From Chloroflexota bacterium (GTDB lineage Bacteria; Chloroflexota; Limnocylindria; Limnocylindrales; Limnocylindraceae), in contig JAPLHQ010000013.1 in assembly GCA_026389555.1 (NCBI GenBank), positions 1 through 48,173 of the forward strand: a stretch of 48,173 nucleotides of DNA. Reading direction: 5' to 3'. Numbering within the stretch: the stretch's first letter is position 1; the number at the start of each line of letters is the position of its first letter. The translations under genes were made by a program, and so were the position numbers. This document shows positions 33,984-42,888 of the stretch, piece by piece. The notes beneath the pieces were generated by a model, which ran no database searches, was not told where the DNA came from, and was given only the letters and a program-made list of their open reading frames with translations.

Positions 33984-35060
33984 ATGAGAAGTGACGGTGC
34001 AACAGGGCGAATCGTCTTGATCGGCTCAGGGGAGATCGGTCCATCAATGGCTCCAACCCATCGCGCGCTCGTCGCCTCACTGCCGCCTCGCAATGCAGCA
34101 CCGTCGCTCGTGGCGCTTGATGGCTCGTACGACTTCCAGACGAATCGTGCCGAGATGGGCGAGAAGATCGCCGTCTTCTTCCGCTCCAAGGTTGGTGTCG
34201 CCACCACCGTTGTTGGACTTCCGGAGACGGAGCGCCCTGGCGCCGATCTCGCCCCCTCCGCATTCACCACAACGCTCGCCGCACTTGATGCGGCGAACCT
34301 CCTCTTCCTCGGGCCTGGTTCTCCGTCGCGCGCCATCTTCCGCTGGGCTGGAACACCGATCGTTGATCGTCTCATTGCGCGCATCCGTGCAGGCGCAACG
34401 CTGATCACCTCGTCTGCAGCAGCTGCGGCGAGCAGTGAGTCAACAATCCCCGTCTATGAGATTTATAAGGCTGGGCTCCCCGCGCACTGGCTCAGCGGCA
34501 TGAATCTCCTCGGCACGATGCTCGGTCTTCGCGTTGCCATTGTGCCGCACTGGAATAACGCCGAAGGGGCTACGCACGACACCTCGCGCTGCTTCATCGG
34601 TGATGTCAAGTTGCGCGAACTTGAGCGATCGCTTCCGGCAGGTGTTGCCGTGCTCGGCATTGACGAACATACGGCGCTCTCCATTGACTTCGCGACCGAG
34701 AGCGTTGCGATCCACGGGAAGGGCGCCGTTACCATCCGCATCCCTGGATCCGGTGAGACGGCGCTGCATAGCGGCGCATCCGAATCAATCGCAAACTTTT
34801 TGGCACGCTTCCCTAACGCCGACGCACCGCGCCCTGCCGCAGCGCCGCTGAGCCCAGAGGTCGTCCTCGACACAGCTCCCGCGGCCCCATCAGCGCGTGA
34901 TCTCATTGCCCCAGCGGTGGATCGTCTGATCGCCTTGCGCGCCGCCGCCCGCGCAGAGAAGCGCTACGCAGATGCGGATGCGATTCGCGACGCCATTGAG
35001 GCGCTCGGGGTAGAACTTGTTGATCAGGCTGATGGTGTCAGCTGGAGCGTCCGCTCCTAA
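33984..35060 (+). CDS. S51/GATase-like domain fused to a cysteinyl-tRNA synthetase-like C-terminal tail
   Basis: 358 residues. The N-terminal domain (about 1-215) starts RIVLIGSGEIGPSM and has LLFLGPGSPSRAIF and LITSSAAAAASSE in the place of the S51 G-x-S-A-G-A serine loop, so it belongs near cyanophycinase/peptidase E proteins. A small beta region follows (SIDFATESVAIHGKGAVTIRI), then a linker. The last 45 residues (LIALRAAARAEKRYADADAIRDAIEALGVELVDQADGVSW) match the extreme C-terminus of cysteinyl-tRNA synthetases, which contacts the tRNA anticodon region. No synthetase core is present. Function unknown; the tail suggests RNA or tRNA contact (inference). Confidence 0.72.
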   Translation: MRSDGATGRIVLIGSGEIGPSMAPTHRALVASLPPRNAAPSLVALDGSYDFQTNRAEMGEKIAVFFRSKVGVATTVVGLPETERPGADLAPSAFTTTLAALDAANLLFLGPGSPSRAIFRWAGTPIVDRLIARIRAGATLITSSAAAAASSESTIPVYEIYKAGLPAHWLSGMNLLGTMLGLRVAIVPHWNNAEGATHDTSRCFIGDVKLRELERSLPAGVAVLGIDEHTALSIDFATESVAIHGKGAVTIRIPGSGETALHSGASESIANFLARFPNADAPRPAAAPLSPEVVLDTAPAAPSARDLIAPAVDRLIALRAAARAEKRYADADAIRDAIEALGVELVDQADGVSWSVRS

Positions 35061-35102
35061 GCAAGGGGCAGCAGCCTCAGGGCGCTCGGCTGGCGTTTCG
35101 CG

Positions 35103-35885
35103 CTAGCGCGTAAATTGCGACATGAACGCGCCGATCTTGCGCTGCGCCGCACTCGGCATCAGTCCTAGAATTCGCGCACTGATCGCGTTAACGAGCCCTG
35201 GAACAACGAGTGCGCGACCCGCCTCAACCGCATCGAGCGCTGCGCGGGCAACTGAGTCGGCGCTCGTCAACATGAAGCTCGGTTGTCCCGCCGTAGAAGA
35301 GAGGCCGCCACGCGCCTGAAAGCCGCTCGGCGTGTAGCCCGGCGCAACGCAAGTGACGCGCACGCCAAGTGGTCGTGCCTCCTCATGTAAGGCGAGCGTA
35401 AAGCTGCGCACGAATGCCTTTGTCGCCGCGTAGGTTGTGAATCCTGGGAACGGGAGGAAGGAGGCAACCGAAGCAACGTTTAAGATCGCGCCACTCTTTC
35501 GTGGTGCCATCGCCACCAGCGCTGCACGTGAGAGACGCATCAGCGCGTTGACATTCACTGCGATCTCGTTTGACTCGCCCTCAGCATCAAGTTCGGTGAT
35601 CTTCCCGAACCTTCCGTAGCCGGCGTTGTTAACAACGAGATCAAGTGGTGCTGCGCTATCCGCAATGCGCGCCTCAATCAGTGCGACGCCGGCAGGAGTG
35701 GCGAGATCGGCGACGATCGTTTGACTTGTTGCGCCGCTGGCACTCGCCGCGGCGGCGACGCGCGCCAGCTCATCGCCACGGCGCGCCACAAGGACAAGGT
35801 CCCAGCCGCGCTCAGCGAGTTGCAGCGCGATGCACTCGCCAATACCAGAGGAGGCCCCCGTAACAAGTGCGGTTCGACGACTCAT
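35103..35885 (-). CDS. Short-chain dehydrogenase/reductase
   Basis: 260 residues, classical SDR. TGASSGIG cofactor motif (about 9-16), arginines in LVARRGDEL favouring NADP, NNAGYG, the catalytic serine in LNVASVASF and Y-x3-K in YAATKAF, then VAPGYTPSGF. It belongs to the DltE/YqjQ-like group of general short-chain oxidoreductases. Substrate unknown. ATG 35885 is 6 bases after CATACT, and the gene is divergent from the DUF421 gene across only 20 bases. Confidence 0.88.
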   Translation of the reverse strand: MSRRTALVTGASSGIGECIALQLAERGWDLVLVARRGDELARVAAAASASGATSQTIVADLATPAGVALIEARIADSAAPLDLVVNNAGYGRFGKITELDAEGESNEIAVNVNALMRLSRAALVAMAPRKSGAILNVASVASFLPFPGFTTYAATKAFVRSFTLALHEEARPLGVRVTCVAPGYTPSGFQARGGLSSTAGQPSFMLTSADSVARAALDAVEAGRALVVPGLVNAISARILGLMPSAAQRKIGAFMSQFTR

Positions 35886-35891
35886 CTGAGT

Positions 35892-35899
35892 AGTATGCT
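35892..35899. promoter_or_regulatory. Overlapping divergent -10 boxes (SDR and DUF421 genes)
   Basis: The octamer AGTATGCT reads CATACT on the minus strand (35892-35897) and TATGCT on the plus strand (35894-35899). Each is exactly 6 bases from its start codon (ATG 35885 minus, ATG 35906 plus), so the two promoters share four bases. Confidence 0.65.
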
Positions 35900-35905
35900 C
35901 CGCTC

Positions 35906-36355
35906 ATGAGTTTTGCGTTTGACATCATCTTCCGAACCGTGGTCGTCTATCTCTTCCTCCTCTTCGGCCTCCGCCTCATCGGCCGAGGTGAGGCGGCGCA
36001 GCTGCGCAGCGTTGACCTCGTTCTGATCCTGATCATTGCGAATGCGGTGCAGAACGCGATGGTTGGCCCTGACACATCGCTCGCCGGCGGCCTCATTGCA
36101 GCAACCACCATTCTGATCTTGGCGCGCGGACTCCGCCTTCTTGAAGGTCGCTTCCCCACGCTGCGAAAGAGTGTTGAGGGTGAGCCGGTGCTCCTTGTCC
36201 GACACGGTCACGTCTCGCAACATGGACTGACGCGGGCGGGAATGTCACACGCGGACCTTGAGGTGGCGATGCGACGGGCGGGCATTGCAAGTACGGAGAA
36301 GATCGCGCTCGCAATCTTGGAGACCGACGGCAGCGTGAGTGTGATCGGTTCGTAG
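35906..36355 (+). CDS. DUF421 family membrane protein (YetF-like)
   Basis: 149 residues. Three N-terminal membrane helices, then the DUF421 soluble part: GLRLIGRGEAAQLRSVDLVLILIIANAVQNAM and VEGEPVLLVRHGHV, then AMRRAGI and AILETDGSVSVI, all in the family order. It is short, because many DUF421 proteins have a longer C-terminal domain. Function unknown; relatives such as YetF are tied to membrane and spore germination physiology. Leaderless start at 35906, with a shared promoter with the divergent SDR. Confidence 0.85.
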   Translation: MSFAFDIIFRTVVVYLFLLFGLRLIGRGEAAQLRSVDLVLILIIANAVQNAMVGPDTSLAGGLIAATTILILARGLRLLEGRFPTLRKSVEGEPVLLVRHGHVSQHGLTRAGMSHADLEVAMRRAGIASTEKIALAILETDGSVSVIGS

Positions 36356-36389
36356 CATTCGGATAGGAGCGCGAACCGCCAAGAGAAGT

Positions 36390-36466
36390 TGGTAGGGGGA
36401 CCTGGACTCGAACCAGGGACCGCCGAGATATAAGCTCGGAGCTCTAACCACCTGAGCTATCCCCCC
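36390..36466 (-). tRNA. tRNA-Ile with anticodon UAU
   Basis: Minus-strand cloverleaf of 77 bases: acceptor GGGGGGA with TCCCCCT (first pair G-U), TAGCTCAG D-arm, anticodon stem CCGAG/CTCGG around the seven-base loop CTTATAT giving anticodon TAT, T-arm CCTGGTTCGAGTCCAGG, discriminator A and encoded CCA. UAU reads AUA directly. Most bacteria read AUA with a CAU tRNA modified to lysidine instead. Confidence 0.92.
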
Positions 36467-36483
36467 ACGGCGTACCGCGCGCC

Positions 36484-37320
36484 TTAGCCTACCCCCTCAA
36501 CGGTGGCGAGTGCGACAGAAAGTGCGGCCACGGCGAGTCCGAGCGCGCTCAACTCCCAGCCACGCTGGCGCGCCCATCGTGTTGAGGCGCCGCTACAGGC
36601 GAGGCCGGTCGCCATCATCAGGCTTGCCACCACAAGTGAAGCGGGCGCGACCCGTGCTGGTGCAACAGTGAGGACGACCCCGATCGCCGCGCCGTGTGCG
36701 AGCAGTGCAAGAGCGAGCGCACGTCGCTCACCGAGTCGCACCACCACACCGCGCAGCCCAGCGCGCGCATCCAGCACGCGATCAGCGAGACCATTCTGCA
36801 GCGCGAGACCCGCACCGCCAGGAATCGCAGCGAGTGAGAGGCCAACGATTGACGAGGGTGCGCTGAGACCAGCCGCCGCCCAGGCGAAGGGCGGAATGAT
36901 GCTGACGCCAAGCGCAAACGGGAGCCAGGAGAGCGGCGTGCTCTTCATGCCAGCGTTGTAGGCAAGACCGAGCGTGGCGCCAGCGGCGGCGAGAGTAAGC
37001 GCAAGTGAACCGAGCTGTGCCGCAGCGAGAAGACCGCAGCTCACCCCAACGGCGGCAATGACGAGCGCGGATCGCGCCGGTACGGTGCCGCTCGCCAACG
37101 GCTTCTCCGCGCGACCAGCATCACGGTGGCGATCAAAATAATCATTAAGCGAGCCGATGCAGGCGTGGATCCCGAGCATCGTTGCCGCGGCGAGCGCCGC
37201 CTGATCTGCTCGCGCCCCCGCAACGGTGGAGAGGGCGGCGGCGACGGCGGCGTTCAGCAGCGTTGGGAGGGGGTGCGCCAAGCGCACGAGCGACATCACC
37301 GTCGTGGCTCCACTACTCAT
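36484..37320 (-). CDS. UbiA family prenyltransferase
   Basis: 278 residues with about eight to nine helices. The first aspartate motif is LNDYFDRHRDAGRAEKPLASG (N-D-x2-D-x3-D) and the second is ADRVLDARAG (D-x3-D) at the usual distance. The family prenylates aromatic or other acceptors at the membrane (quinones, haem O, decaprenylphosphoryl-arabinose precursors). The variant here resembles the 4-hydroxybenzoate polyprenyltransferase-like/UbiA of unknown substrate in GC-rich bacteria. ATG 37320 is 6 bases after TAGGCT, divergent from the ABC transporter pair. Confidence 0.85.
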   Translation of the reverse strand: MSSGATTVMSLVRLAHPLPTLLNAAVAAALSTVAGARADQAALAAATMLGIHACIGSLNDYFDRHRDAGRAEKPLASGTVPARSALVIAAVGVSCGLLAAAQLGSLALTLAAAGATLGLAYNAGMKSTPLSWLPFALGVSIIPPFAWAAAGLSAPSSIVGLSLAAIPGGAGLALQNGLADRVLDARAGLRGVVVRLGERRALALALLAHGAAIGVVLTVAPARVAPASLVVASLMMATGLACSGASTRWARQRGWELSALGLAVAALSVALATVEGVG

Positions 37321-37326
37321 AGGGAG

Positions 37327-37347
37327 AGCCTAGCCTCCTGCTATCCT
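37327..37347. promoter_or_regulatory. Divergent leaderless promoters of ubiA-like and ABC exporter genes
   Basis: Minus strand TAGGCT at 37327-37332, 6 bases before ATG 37320. Plus strand TATCCT at 37342-37347, 7 bases before ATG 37355. Start codons are 34 bases apart. Confidence 0.6.
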
Positions 37348-37354
37348 CTGCGCG

Positions 37355-38389
37355 ATGACACTTCACACCCCCACTCCAATAGGCAGCAGCCTCGCCCCGG
37401 CGATCAGCGTCCGCGACCTGGTCAAGCGCTATAAGGGCTCGGATCGCAACGCTGTTGATGGCGTCTCATTTGATGTTGCGCAAGGCTCGCTCTTCGCCCT
37501 CCTTGGGCCGAACGGCGCGGGGAAGACGACCACGATCAGCATCCTCACCACCACGCTCGCCGCAACCTCTGGCAGCGTCCAAATCGCTGGCGCTGATCTC
37601 GCACACGATCAGGCCGAGGTTCGCCGACGCGTCGGCATCATCTTCCAGAAGCCGTCGCTCGATCGTGCACTCACCGGCGAAGAGAACTGCCGCTTCCACG
37701 CCGCGCTCTACGGCGCATACGCGTATCGTCCCGCCTTCTCGCTGATGCCACAGGAGTACCGCGACCGCATCGTGGAGCTCGGTGCGCTCGTCGGCCTGGA
37801 GCGCGAAGACCTCTTCAAGAAGATCTCCAAGTATTCAGGCGGCATGCGCCGCAAGTTGGAGATTGCGCGATCGCTCCTCCATCGGCCACAGGTGCTCTTC
37901 CTTGACGAACCAACCGTGGGCCTTGACCCTGAGTCGCGCCGCTCCGTTGCTGGATACTTGGATGCGATCCGGCGCAGCGAGAAGACGACGATGGTCCTCA
38001 CCACGCATTATCTCGATGAGGTTGAAATCGCTGATCGCGTCTGCATTATTGACCGTGGCAAGATTGTGGCGAACGGCACACCAGCCGAACTTCGCACTGG
38101 CACTGGCGTAACGCGCGTTGAGCTTGAGGCGGCGGATCGCGCCGCACTCGGTGCTGAAGTGCAGCGGCTCGGCCACACGCCGCAGCCAATCTCAGCAGGG
38201 TTCGCCGTTGAGGTGAGCGGCGCAGAGACGGCGCACAGTCTGCTTCGCGATCTAAAGACGCCACTCACGCGATTCGAAGTTCGCAGCCCGAGCCTTGAAG
38301 ACGCCTATCTGAAGATCGTTGCGGCAACCGCAGACGATCGTGAAGAGTCGCCACTCGACGACGCGCCGCGTAGGGGCTTCCGCCGATGA
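37355..38389 (+). CDS. ABC-2 exporter ATPase (DrrA-like)
   Basis: 344 residues. Walker A GPNGAGKTTT, Q-loop in GIIFQKPSLD, signature YSGGMRRKLEIARSLLH, Walker B VLFLDEPTVGLDP and H-loop LTTHYLDEVEIADRV, then a C-terminal extension (about 250-344) typical of the DrrA/NodI group. It drives the ABC-2 permease that follows with an ATGA overlap. The substrate, a drug or lipid, is not evident. Divergent from ubiA, so a prenyl-derived lipid is possible but only inference. Confidence 0.92.
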   Translation: MTLHTPTPIGSSLAPAISVRDLVKRYKGSDRNAVDGVSFDVAQGSLFALLGPNGAGKTTTISILTTTLAATSGSVQIAGADLAHDQAEVRRRVGIIFQKPSLDRALTGEENCRFHAALYGAYAYRPAFSLMPQEYRDRIVELGALVGLEREDLFKKISKYSGGMRRKLEIARSLLHRPQVLFLDEPTVGLDPESRRSVAGYLDAIRRSEKTTMVLTTHYLDEVEIADRVCIIDRGKIVANGTPAELRTGTGVTRVELEAADRAALGAEVQRLGHTPQPISAGFAVEVSGAETAHSLLRDLKTPLTRFEVRSPSLEDAYLKIVAATADDREESPLDDAPRRGFRR

Positions 38390-39201
38390 GCGGACTCTCG
38401 TCAACCAGCAGCGTTTCGCGCGGCTTCAGCATTCGCCGTGAGGCGGCGGCGGCCGGCGCGATTGCCGCACGCGACGTCACAAAGCTCCTTCGCGACCCGA
38501 TCCGCCTGATTGGCGGACTCGTCTTCCCAGCACTCTTTATTGGCGTCCTCGGTGGTGCATTCGCCTCAAACTTTGAGTCGCCAGGGATCGACCTGCTCCC
38601 CTTCATCTTTGCTGGGCAGCTGGCGCAAGGCGTCTGGCAGTCCGCCGCCCTCGGGCTCATCTCCATCCTTGAAGACCGAGAGAACGATTTCAGCCAAGAG
38701 ATCTTCGTTGCCCCAATCGGGCGGCGCACCATCTTGGCCGGGAAGATCCTTGGCGAATCACTCGTCGCCTTCCCACAGGCATTCACGGTGATGCTCTTCG
38801 GCATCGTGCTTGGGATTCCGCTCACGCTGGCGCAAGTCTTCGCCATCATCCCAGCGCTGATCCTGGTTGCCATCTTCGGCGCTTCGTTCGGCGCACTGAT
38901 CGTCAGCCTCCTGCCGAATCAGCGATCGGCGAACCTCCTCTTCCCGTTCATCTTCTTGCCGCAGTTCTTCCTCGCCGGCGCCTTCAACCCAATCCGTAAT
39001 CTGCCGTGGTACCTAGACATCGTCAGCCACATCGCACCGCTCCGCTACGCGGTAGATCTAATCCGTGGCGCCTATTACGGCTACCCAAATCCCGCCGTCC
39101 TCGCGGATCCACTCTGGACAACCGGTCTCATCGCCGTGCTCACCGTGGTCATGCTGAGCATTGGGACGCTCCTCTTCGTGCGGAGTGAGCGCAACCGCTA
39201 A
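38386..39201 (+). CDS. ABC-2 exporter permease (DrrB-like)
   Basis: 271 residues, six helices. RDPIRLIGGLVFPALFIGVLGG, EDRENDFSQEIFVAPIGRRTILAGKILGES and LFPFIFLPQFFLAGAFNPIRNLPWYLDIVSHIAPLRYAVDLIRG are the characteristic ABC-2/DrrB blocks. ATG 38386 lies inside the ATPase stop (ATGA), so translation is coupled. The 148 bases after it (39202-39349) hold no gene; a GGAGGAG site at the end belongs to the DoxX gene. Confidence 0.9.
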   Translation: MSGLSSTSSVSRGFSIRREAAAAGAIAARDVTKLLRDPIRLIGGLVFPALFIGVLGGAFASNFESPGIDLLPFIFAGQLAQGVWQSAALGLISILEDRENDFSQEIFVAPIGRRTILAGKILGESLVAFPQAFTVMLFGIVLGIPLTLAQVFAIIPALILVAIFGASFGALIVSLLPNQRSANLLFPFIFLPQFFLAGAFNPIRNLPWYLDIVSHIAPLRYAVDLIRGAYYGYPNPAVLADPLWTTGLIAVLTVVMLSIGTLLFVRSERNR

Positions 39202-39349
39202 CAGCACCCGCTACCACGCTCCACGTAATCAATAGCGCGGTGCTCAGAATTACCCTTTTGTGAGGGAGAGGCAGATACTCACGGTGTAGGCGCGGGCCGC
39301 ATCGTCGGATTCCCCTCGACGGTCCGCTCCAAGTACAGGAGGAGCGGGT

Positions 39350-39904
39350 ATGCGAAACAGCTGGTTCGCTAACGCAGTTGCGATCGGTCGAGTGGTCATT
39401 GGAACCATTTTCCTCTGGGCTGGTCTGGAGAAGTTCATCGGTGGTGGTGGAGCCTGGACCGCAAAGGGCTTCCTCGCCTACGGCACGAACGGCAGCCTCG
39501 GTTGGCCGTTTGTCACCGGCGAGATCGCCGAAGGCACAATCTTCAACCCAACCCACGATCTCTGGGTATCACTCGCTGCGAATGACGGCGCCATGTCGCT
39601 GATCAATTTCTTCGTCCAGTTTGGACAGATTGCGATTGGAGCTGCGCTGATTCTTGGGCTAGCGACTCGATTCGCTGCAGCGATGGGCACACTGATGATG
39701 CTCTTCTTCTTTGTGGCGGCATGGGACTTTGCCTTTGGCATCGTCAACCAACACCTCACATATGCAGTGGTGACCTTTGGTCTTGCGATCGTGGGGGCAG
39801 GAAACTTTAATGGGCTGGATGCTCGAATCGCGAAGCAGCTCCCTGACTGGGCACGCGACTACGTTGCATCCGGAGCGCCTGCGAAGGCGGGGGGCCGCGC
39901 CTAG
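39350..39904 (+). CDS. DoxX family membrane protein
   Basis: 184 residues, four helices. FLWAGLEKFIGGG near the N-terminus, PAVGWPF-like GWPFVTGE, IGAALILGLATRFAAAMGTLMMLFFFVAAW and ATYGL-type AVVTFGLAIVGAG segments are typical of DoxX (DoxD/MauE-like) proteins, which hand electrons to the quinone pool or act in redox stress. A cytoplasmic C-terminus follows. A real leader with GGAGGAG about 5 bases from the ATG is present, unlike the leaderless genes near it. Converges with oppF; a 6-bp inverted repeat (39905-39930) lies between them. Confidence 0.85.
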   Translation: MRNSWFANAVAIGRVVIGTIFLWAGLEKFIGGGGAWTAKGFLAYGTNGSLGWPFVTGEIAEGTIFNPTHDLWVSLAANDGAMSLINFFVQFGQIAIGAALILGLATRFAAAMGTLMMLFFFVAAWDFAFGIVNQHLTYAVVTFGLAIVGAGNFNGLDARIAKQLPDWARDYVASGAPAKAGGRA

Positions 39905-39940
39905 CGGCGCGGAGCACGCGTCGAGCGCCGGGTGCGGTGA

Positions 39941-40966
39941 TCAGACCGCGTCCGGCCCCCGTCGCAGGCACGAGACCCGTCGGTTCCCGACAGGGTCGAG
40001 GCTGATCAGCGAGGGCGTTGTCGCCGAACAGGAGGCAACGCTCTCTCTGCATCGTGGATGGAATGTGCAGCCACTTGGCGGATTCAACGGTGACGGCACG
40101 TCGCCCTCCAGGATGATGCGGTCACGTCGTTCGCGACGGTCAGGCTCTGGGACGGCGGAGAGGAGCGCGCGCGTATACGGGTGTGACGGATCCTTAAAGA
40201 GTTCTGCCGCTGGCGCTGTCTCCACGATCTTTCCGAGGTACATCACAGCGATGCGATCACAGAGATGCTCCACCACACCAAGGTTGTGTGCGATGAAAAG
40301 ATACGAGAGACCGAGCTCCTTCTGGAGTTCTGCGAGCAGGTTCAACACCTGCGCCTGAATGGAGACATCGAGCGCTGAGACCGGCTCATCCAAGACGATC
40401 AGTGAAGGATCAAGGATGAGCGCACGAGCGATCCCCACGCGTTGGCGCTGACCACCAGAGAATTCGTGCGGGTAGCGACGCGCACTCTCTGGTCGCAGGC
40501 CGACCATGTCAAGCGTCTTTGCCACCTTCGCCTCGCGCTCTTTTGCTGAACCGATCCCGTGGATGCGCAGCCCCTCGCCGACCGCTTCGCCGATCGGCGT
40601 GCGTGGATCGAGGCTTGCGAACGGATCCTGGAAGACGATCTGCGCCTTACGGCGATATGACTTGAGCTGTGAGCCGCTCAGTTTGGTGATGTCCGTACCC
40701 CCAAAGAGAACTGAACCTCCCGTTGGCTCAATTAGCCGAAGGATGAGCCGACCAACGGTGGTCTTACCGCAACCAGACTCGCCAACAAGTCCGAGCGTCT
40801 CACCAGCACGAACCTCAAAGTCGACGCCATCAACGGCGCGCACTTGGCCAACCACACGCTGCAGCGCACCAGCGCGCACCGGGAAGGTCTTCGCAAGTCC
40901 GCGGACTTCTAGAAGCGGTGCACTACTTGGAACGGGGTTGCTGCTGACGCGCGCCTTCTCGCTCAT
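39941..40966 (-). CDS. oppF: Oligopeptide ABC importer ATPase OppF
   Basis: 341 residues. Walker [10 protein letters not shown], signature [15 protein letters not shown], Walker [15 protein letters not shown] and H-loop in [12 protein letters not shown]; the C-terminal oligopeptide/dipeptide extension has [15 protein letters not shown] and cysteines in GCTFHPRC, then VASC. The start chosen is ATG 40966, which overlaps the oppD stop (TGATG); a GTG three bases upstream is also in frame. It is the last gene of the opp cluster and forms the ATPase heterodimer with OppD. Confidence 0.95.
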   Translation of the reverse strand: MSEKARVSSNPVPSSAPLLEVRGLAKTFPVRAGALQRVVGQVRAVDGVDFEVRAGETLGLVGESGCGKTTVGRLILRLIEPTGGSVLFGGTDITKLSGSQLKSYRRKAQIVFQDPFASLDPRTPIGEAVGEGLRIHGIGSAKEREAKVAKTLDMVGLRPESARRYPHEFSGGQRQRVGIARALILDPSLIVLDEPVSALDVSIQAQVLNLLAELQKELGLSYLFIAHNLGVVEHLCDRIAVMYLGKIVETAPAAELFKDPSHPYTRALLSAVPEPDRRERRDRIILEGDVPSPLNPPSGCTFHPRCRESVASCSATTPSLISLDPVGNRRVSCLRRGPDAV

Positions 40967-41985
40967 CACTTCACCCCCTTCAGCGCGAGTGCGCCGTGTG
41001 CTGGATCGTAGAGGTGGCAGCGCACGCAGCTGCCGCTTGCACCGCTATGCGCAAGGAGATCAGGGTGCTGCGAGGTGCAGGCGACGAGGCCCGTCGCTTC
41101 GCGCTGCCCACAGCGATCGCCAAAACGACAGCCGATGATGGGCTCAGTGAGTGCTGGCACCTGTCCAGGGATCACGCGGAGTTGTCCACGCCCAGTGCCA
41201 GCGCGCGGGATTGCGCCAAGGAGCCCCTGCGTGTACGGATGACGCGGGTTGTCAAAGATGGCGTCGCGGCCCTGCTCCTCCACCACTTCGCCGGCGTACA
41301 TCACGGCGACGCGATCGCAGAACTCAGAGACCACGCCAAGGTCGTGGGTGATCAGCACGATGGCGGTGCCGAGTCGCTCACGGAGATCGCGCAGCAACTC
41401 TAGGATCTGCGCCTGAATCGTCACGTCGAGTGCGGTAGTTGGCTCATCTGCAATGAGCAGCTCCGGCTCACAGGCGAGTGCCATGGCGATCATGACGCGT
41501 TGCGCCATACCACCGGAGATCTCGTGTGGGTAGGCATCGGCACGGCGACCAGGATCTGGAATGCCGACGAGTTCCAGCAGCTCAATGCCGCGCATGCGCG
41601 CCGCCTTCTCATCAAGGCCCTTATGGATGCGCAGCACCTCACCGATCTGATCAGCAAGCTTCTGCACTGGGTTGAGTGAGGAGTTCGGCTGCTGGAAGAT
41701 CATCGCGATGCGATTCCCACGAATCTTCTGCATCTCCAACTCGGTAGCGGTGAGGAGTTCCTGGCCGTCGAAGCGGACGCTCCCGCCAGTGATCTGACCC
41801 GGCGGCGTGATCAGGCGCAGGATGGAGAGCGAGGTGACGCTTTTTCCGCAGCCAGACTCGCCCACAAGTCCGAGCACCTCGCCGCGATCAACGCCGAACG
41901 TTGCGCCGTCCACCGCGCGCACCACACCGTCGCGCAGACGGAACGAGGTCTGCAGATCGCGTACCTCAAGGAGTCGATCAGCCAT
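40966..41985 (-). CDS. oppD: Oligopeptide ABC importer ATPase OppD
   Basis: 339 residues. Walker [12 protein letters not shown], signature [15 protein letters not shown], Walker [15 protein letters not shown] and H-loop [13 protein letters not shown]-terminal extension [22 protein letters not shown] and the clustered cysteines of the family ([17 protein letters not shown], then CVRCHLY). ATG 41985 is preferred over the GTG at 41988 because GGAGG lies at a better distance. The oppC stop is 9 bases upstream. Confidence 0.94.
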   Translation of the reverse strand: MADRLLEVRDLQTSFRLRDGVVRAVDGATFGVDRGEVLGLVGESGCGKSVTSLSILRLITPPGQITGGSVRFDGQELLTATELEMQKIRGNRIAMIFQQPNSSLNPVQKLADQIGEVLRIHKGLDEKAARMRGIELLELVGIPDPGRRADAYPHEISGGMAQRVMIAMALACEPELLIADEPTTALDVTIQAQILELLRDLRERLGTAIVLITHDLGVVSEFCDRVAVMYAGEVVEEQGRDAIFDNPRHPYTQGLLGAIPRAGTGRGQLRVIPGQVPALTEPIIGCRFGDRCGQREATGLVACTSQHPDLLAHSGASGSCVRCHLYDPAHGALALKGVK

Positions 41986-41994
41986 CACGCCCTC

Positions 41995-42888
41995 CTATCG
42001 CTGCAGCCGTGGGTCAAGCGCGTCACGAAGACCGTCGCCGACCAGGTTAAAGGCGAGCACGGTCATGGTGATCGCAATGCCAGGGAAGACCACCACGTGC
42101 GGCGACGAGAAGAGGAGGTTGCGATCGGCGCCAATCATGGAGCCCCACTCCGCCGTTGGCGGCTGCGCGCCGAGGCCAAGGAAGCTCAACGCGGCAACGT
42201 CAAGGATGGCGCCGCCAATGCCGAGCGTTCCCTGGACGATGATCGGCGTCAGCGCGTTCGGAAGGATCTTCCGGAAGAGGATGGATGCCTCAGAGGCGCC
42301 GAGTGCGCGGCTCGCCGCAACAAACTCGCGGTCACGAAGCCCGAGCACTGAGGCGCGCATCACACGCGCATAGATTGGGATCGCAACGATGCCGATCGCG
42401 AGCTGCGTGTTGATCAGCCCCGGGCCGATCACCGTCACGATCGCAATGGCGAGGAGGAGGCTCGGGAAGGCGAGCAGCACATCCATGATGCGCATGAAGA
42501 GGTTGTCCACCCAGCCGCCAACAAATCCAGAGACGGCGCCGATCAGTGAACCGAGCACGATCGCGAAGCCGACGGTGAGGAAGCCCACCTGAAGGCTGAG
42601 GCGCGCGCCGTGAAGGACGCGCGCGAAGACATCGCGCACATTGTTATCAAGGCCGAAGATGTGCTGCGGCCCCTCGCAACCGAGAGCGTTGATGCAAGGG
42701 CCGGCGAGTCGGATCGCACCCGGCTCCTTATCAATCAGGACGTCAATCGGGCTGTAGCTGGCGAATACGTCTGCACCAAGCGCTGCGATGACCAGTACGG
42801 ACAGTAGGAGAAGCCCAACGCGTGCGGTGCGCTGCTCCAGGAATGAGCGGAGTGCGCGTCGGAACGGGGTCTGGGCCTGCGCGCTCAT
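41995..42888 (-). CDS. oppC: Oligopeptide ABC importer permease OppC
   Basis: 297 residues. N-terminal helix, an extracytoplasmic loop with two cysteines (GPCINALGCEG), then five helices with the EAA loop LRDREFVAASRALGASEASILFRKILPNAL and LSFLGLGAQPPTAEWGSMI near the end. Forms the translocation pore with OppB. ATG 42888 overlaps the oppB stop (ATGA). Confidence 0.95.
   Translation of the reverse strand: MSAQAQTPFRRALRSFLEQRTARVGLLLLSVLVIAALGADVFASYSPIDVLIDKEPGAIRLAGPCINALGCEGPQHIFGLDNNVRDVFARVLHGARLSLQVGFLTVGFAIVLGSLIGAVSGFVGGWVDNLFMRIMDVLLAFPSLLLAIAIVTVIGPGLINTQLAIGIVAIPIYARVMRASVLGLRDREFVAASRALGASEASILFRKILPNALTPIIVQGTLGIGGAILDVAALSFLGLGAQPPTAEWGSMIGADRNLLFSSPHVVVFPGIAITMTVLAFNLVGDGLRDALDPRLQR

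Noticed and set aside
39905-39930. Terminator between DoxX and oppF
   Set aside because: The inverted repeat CGGCGC/GCGCCG has only a 6-bp stem with a 14-base loop and no T-run, too weak to annotate.
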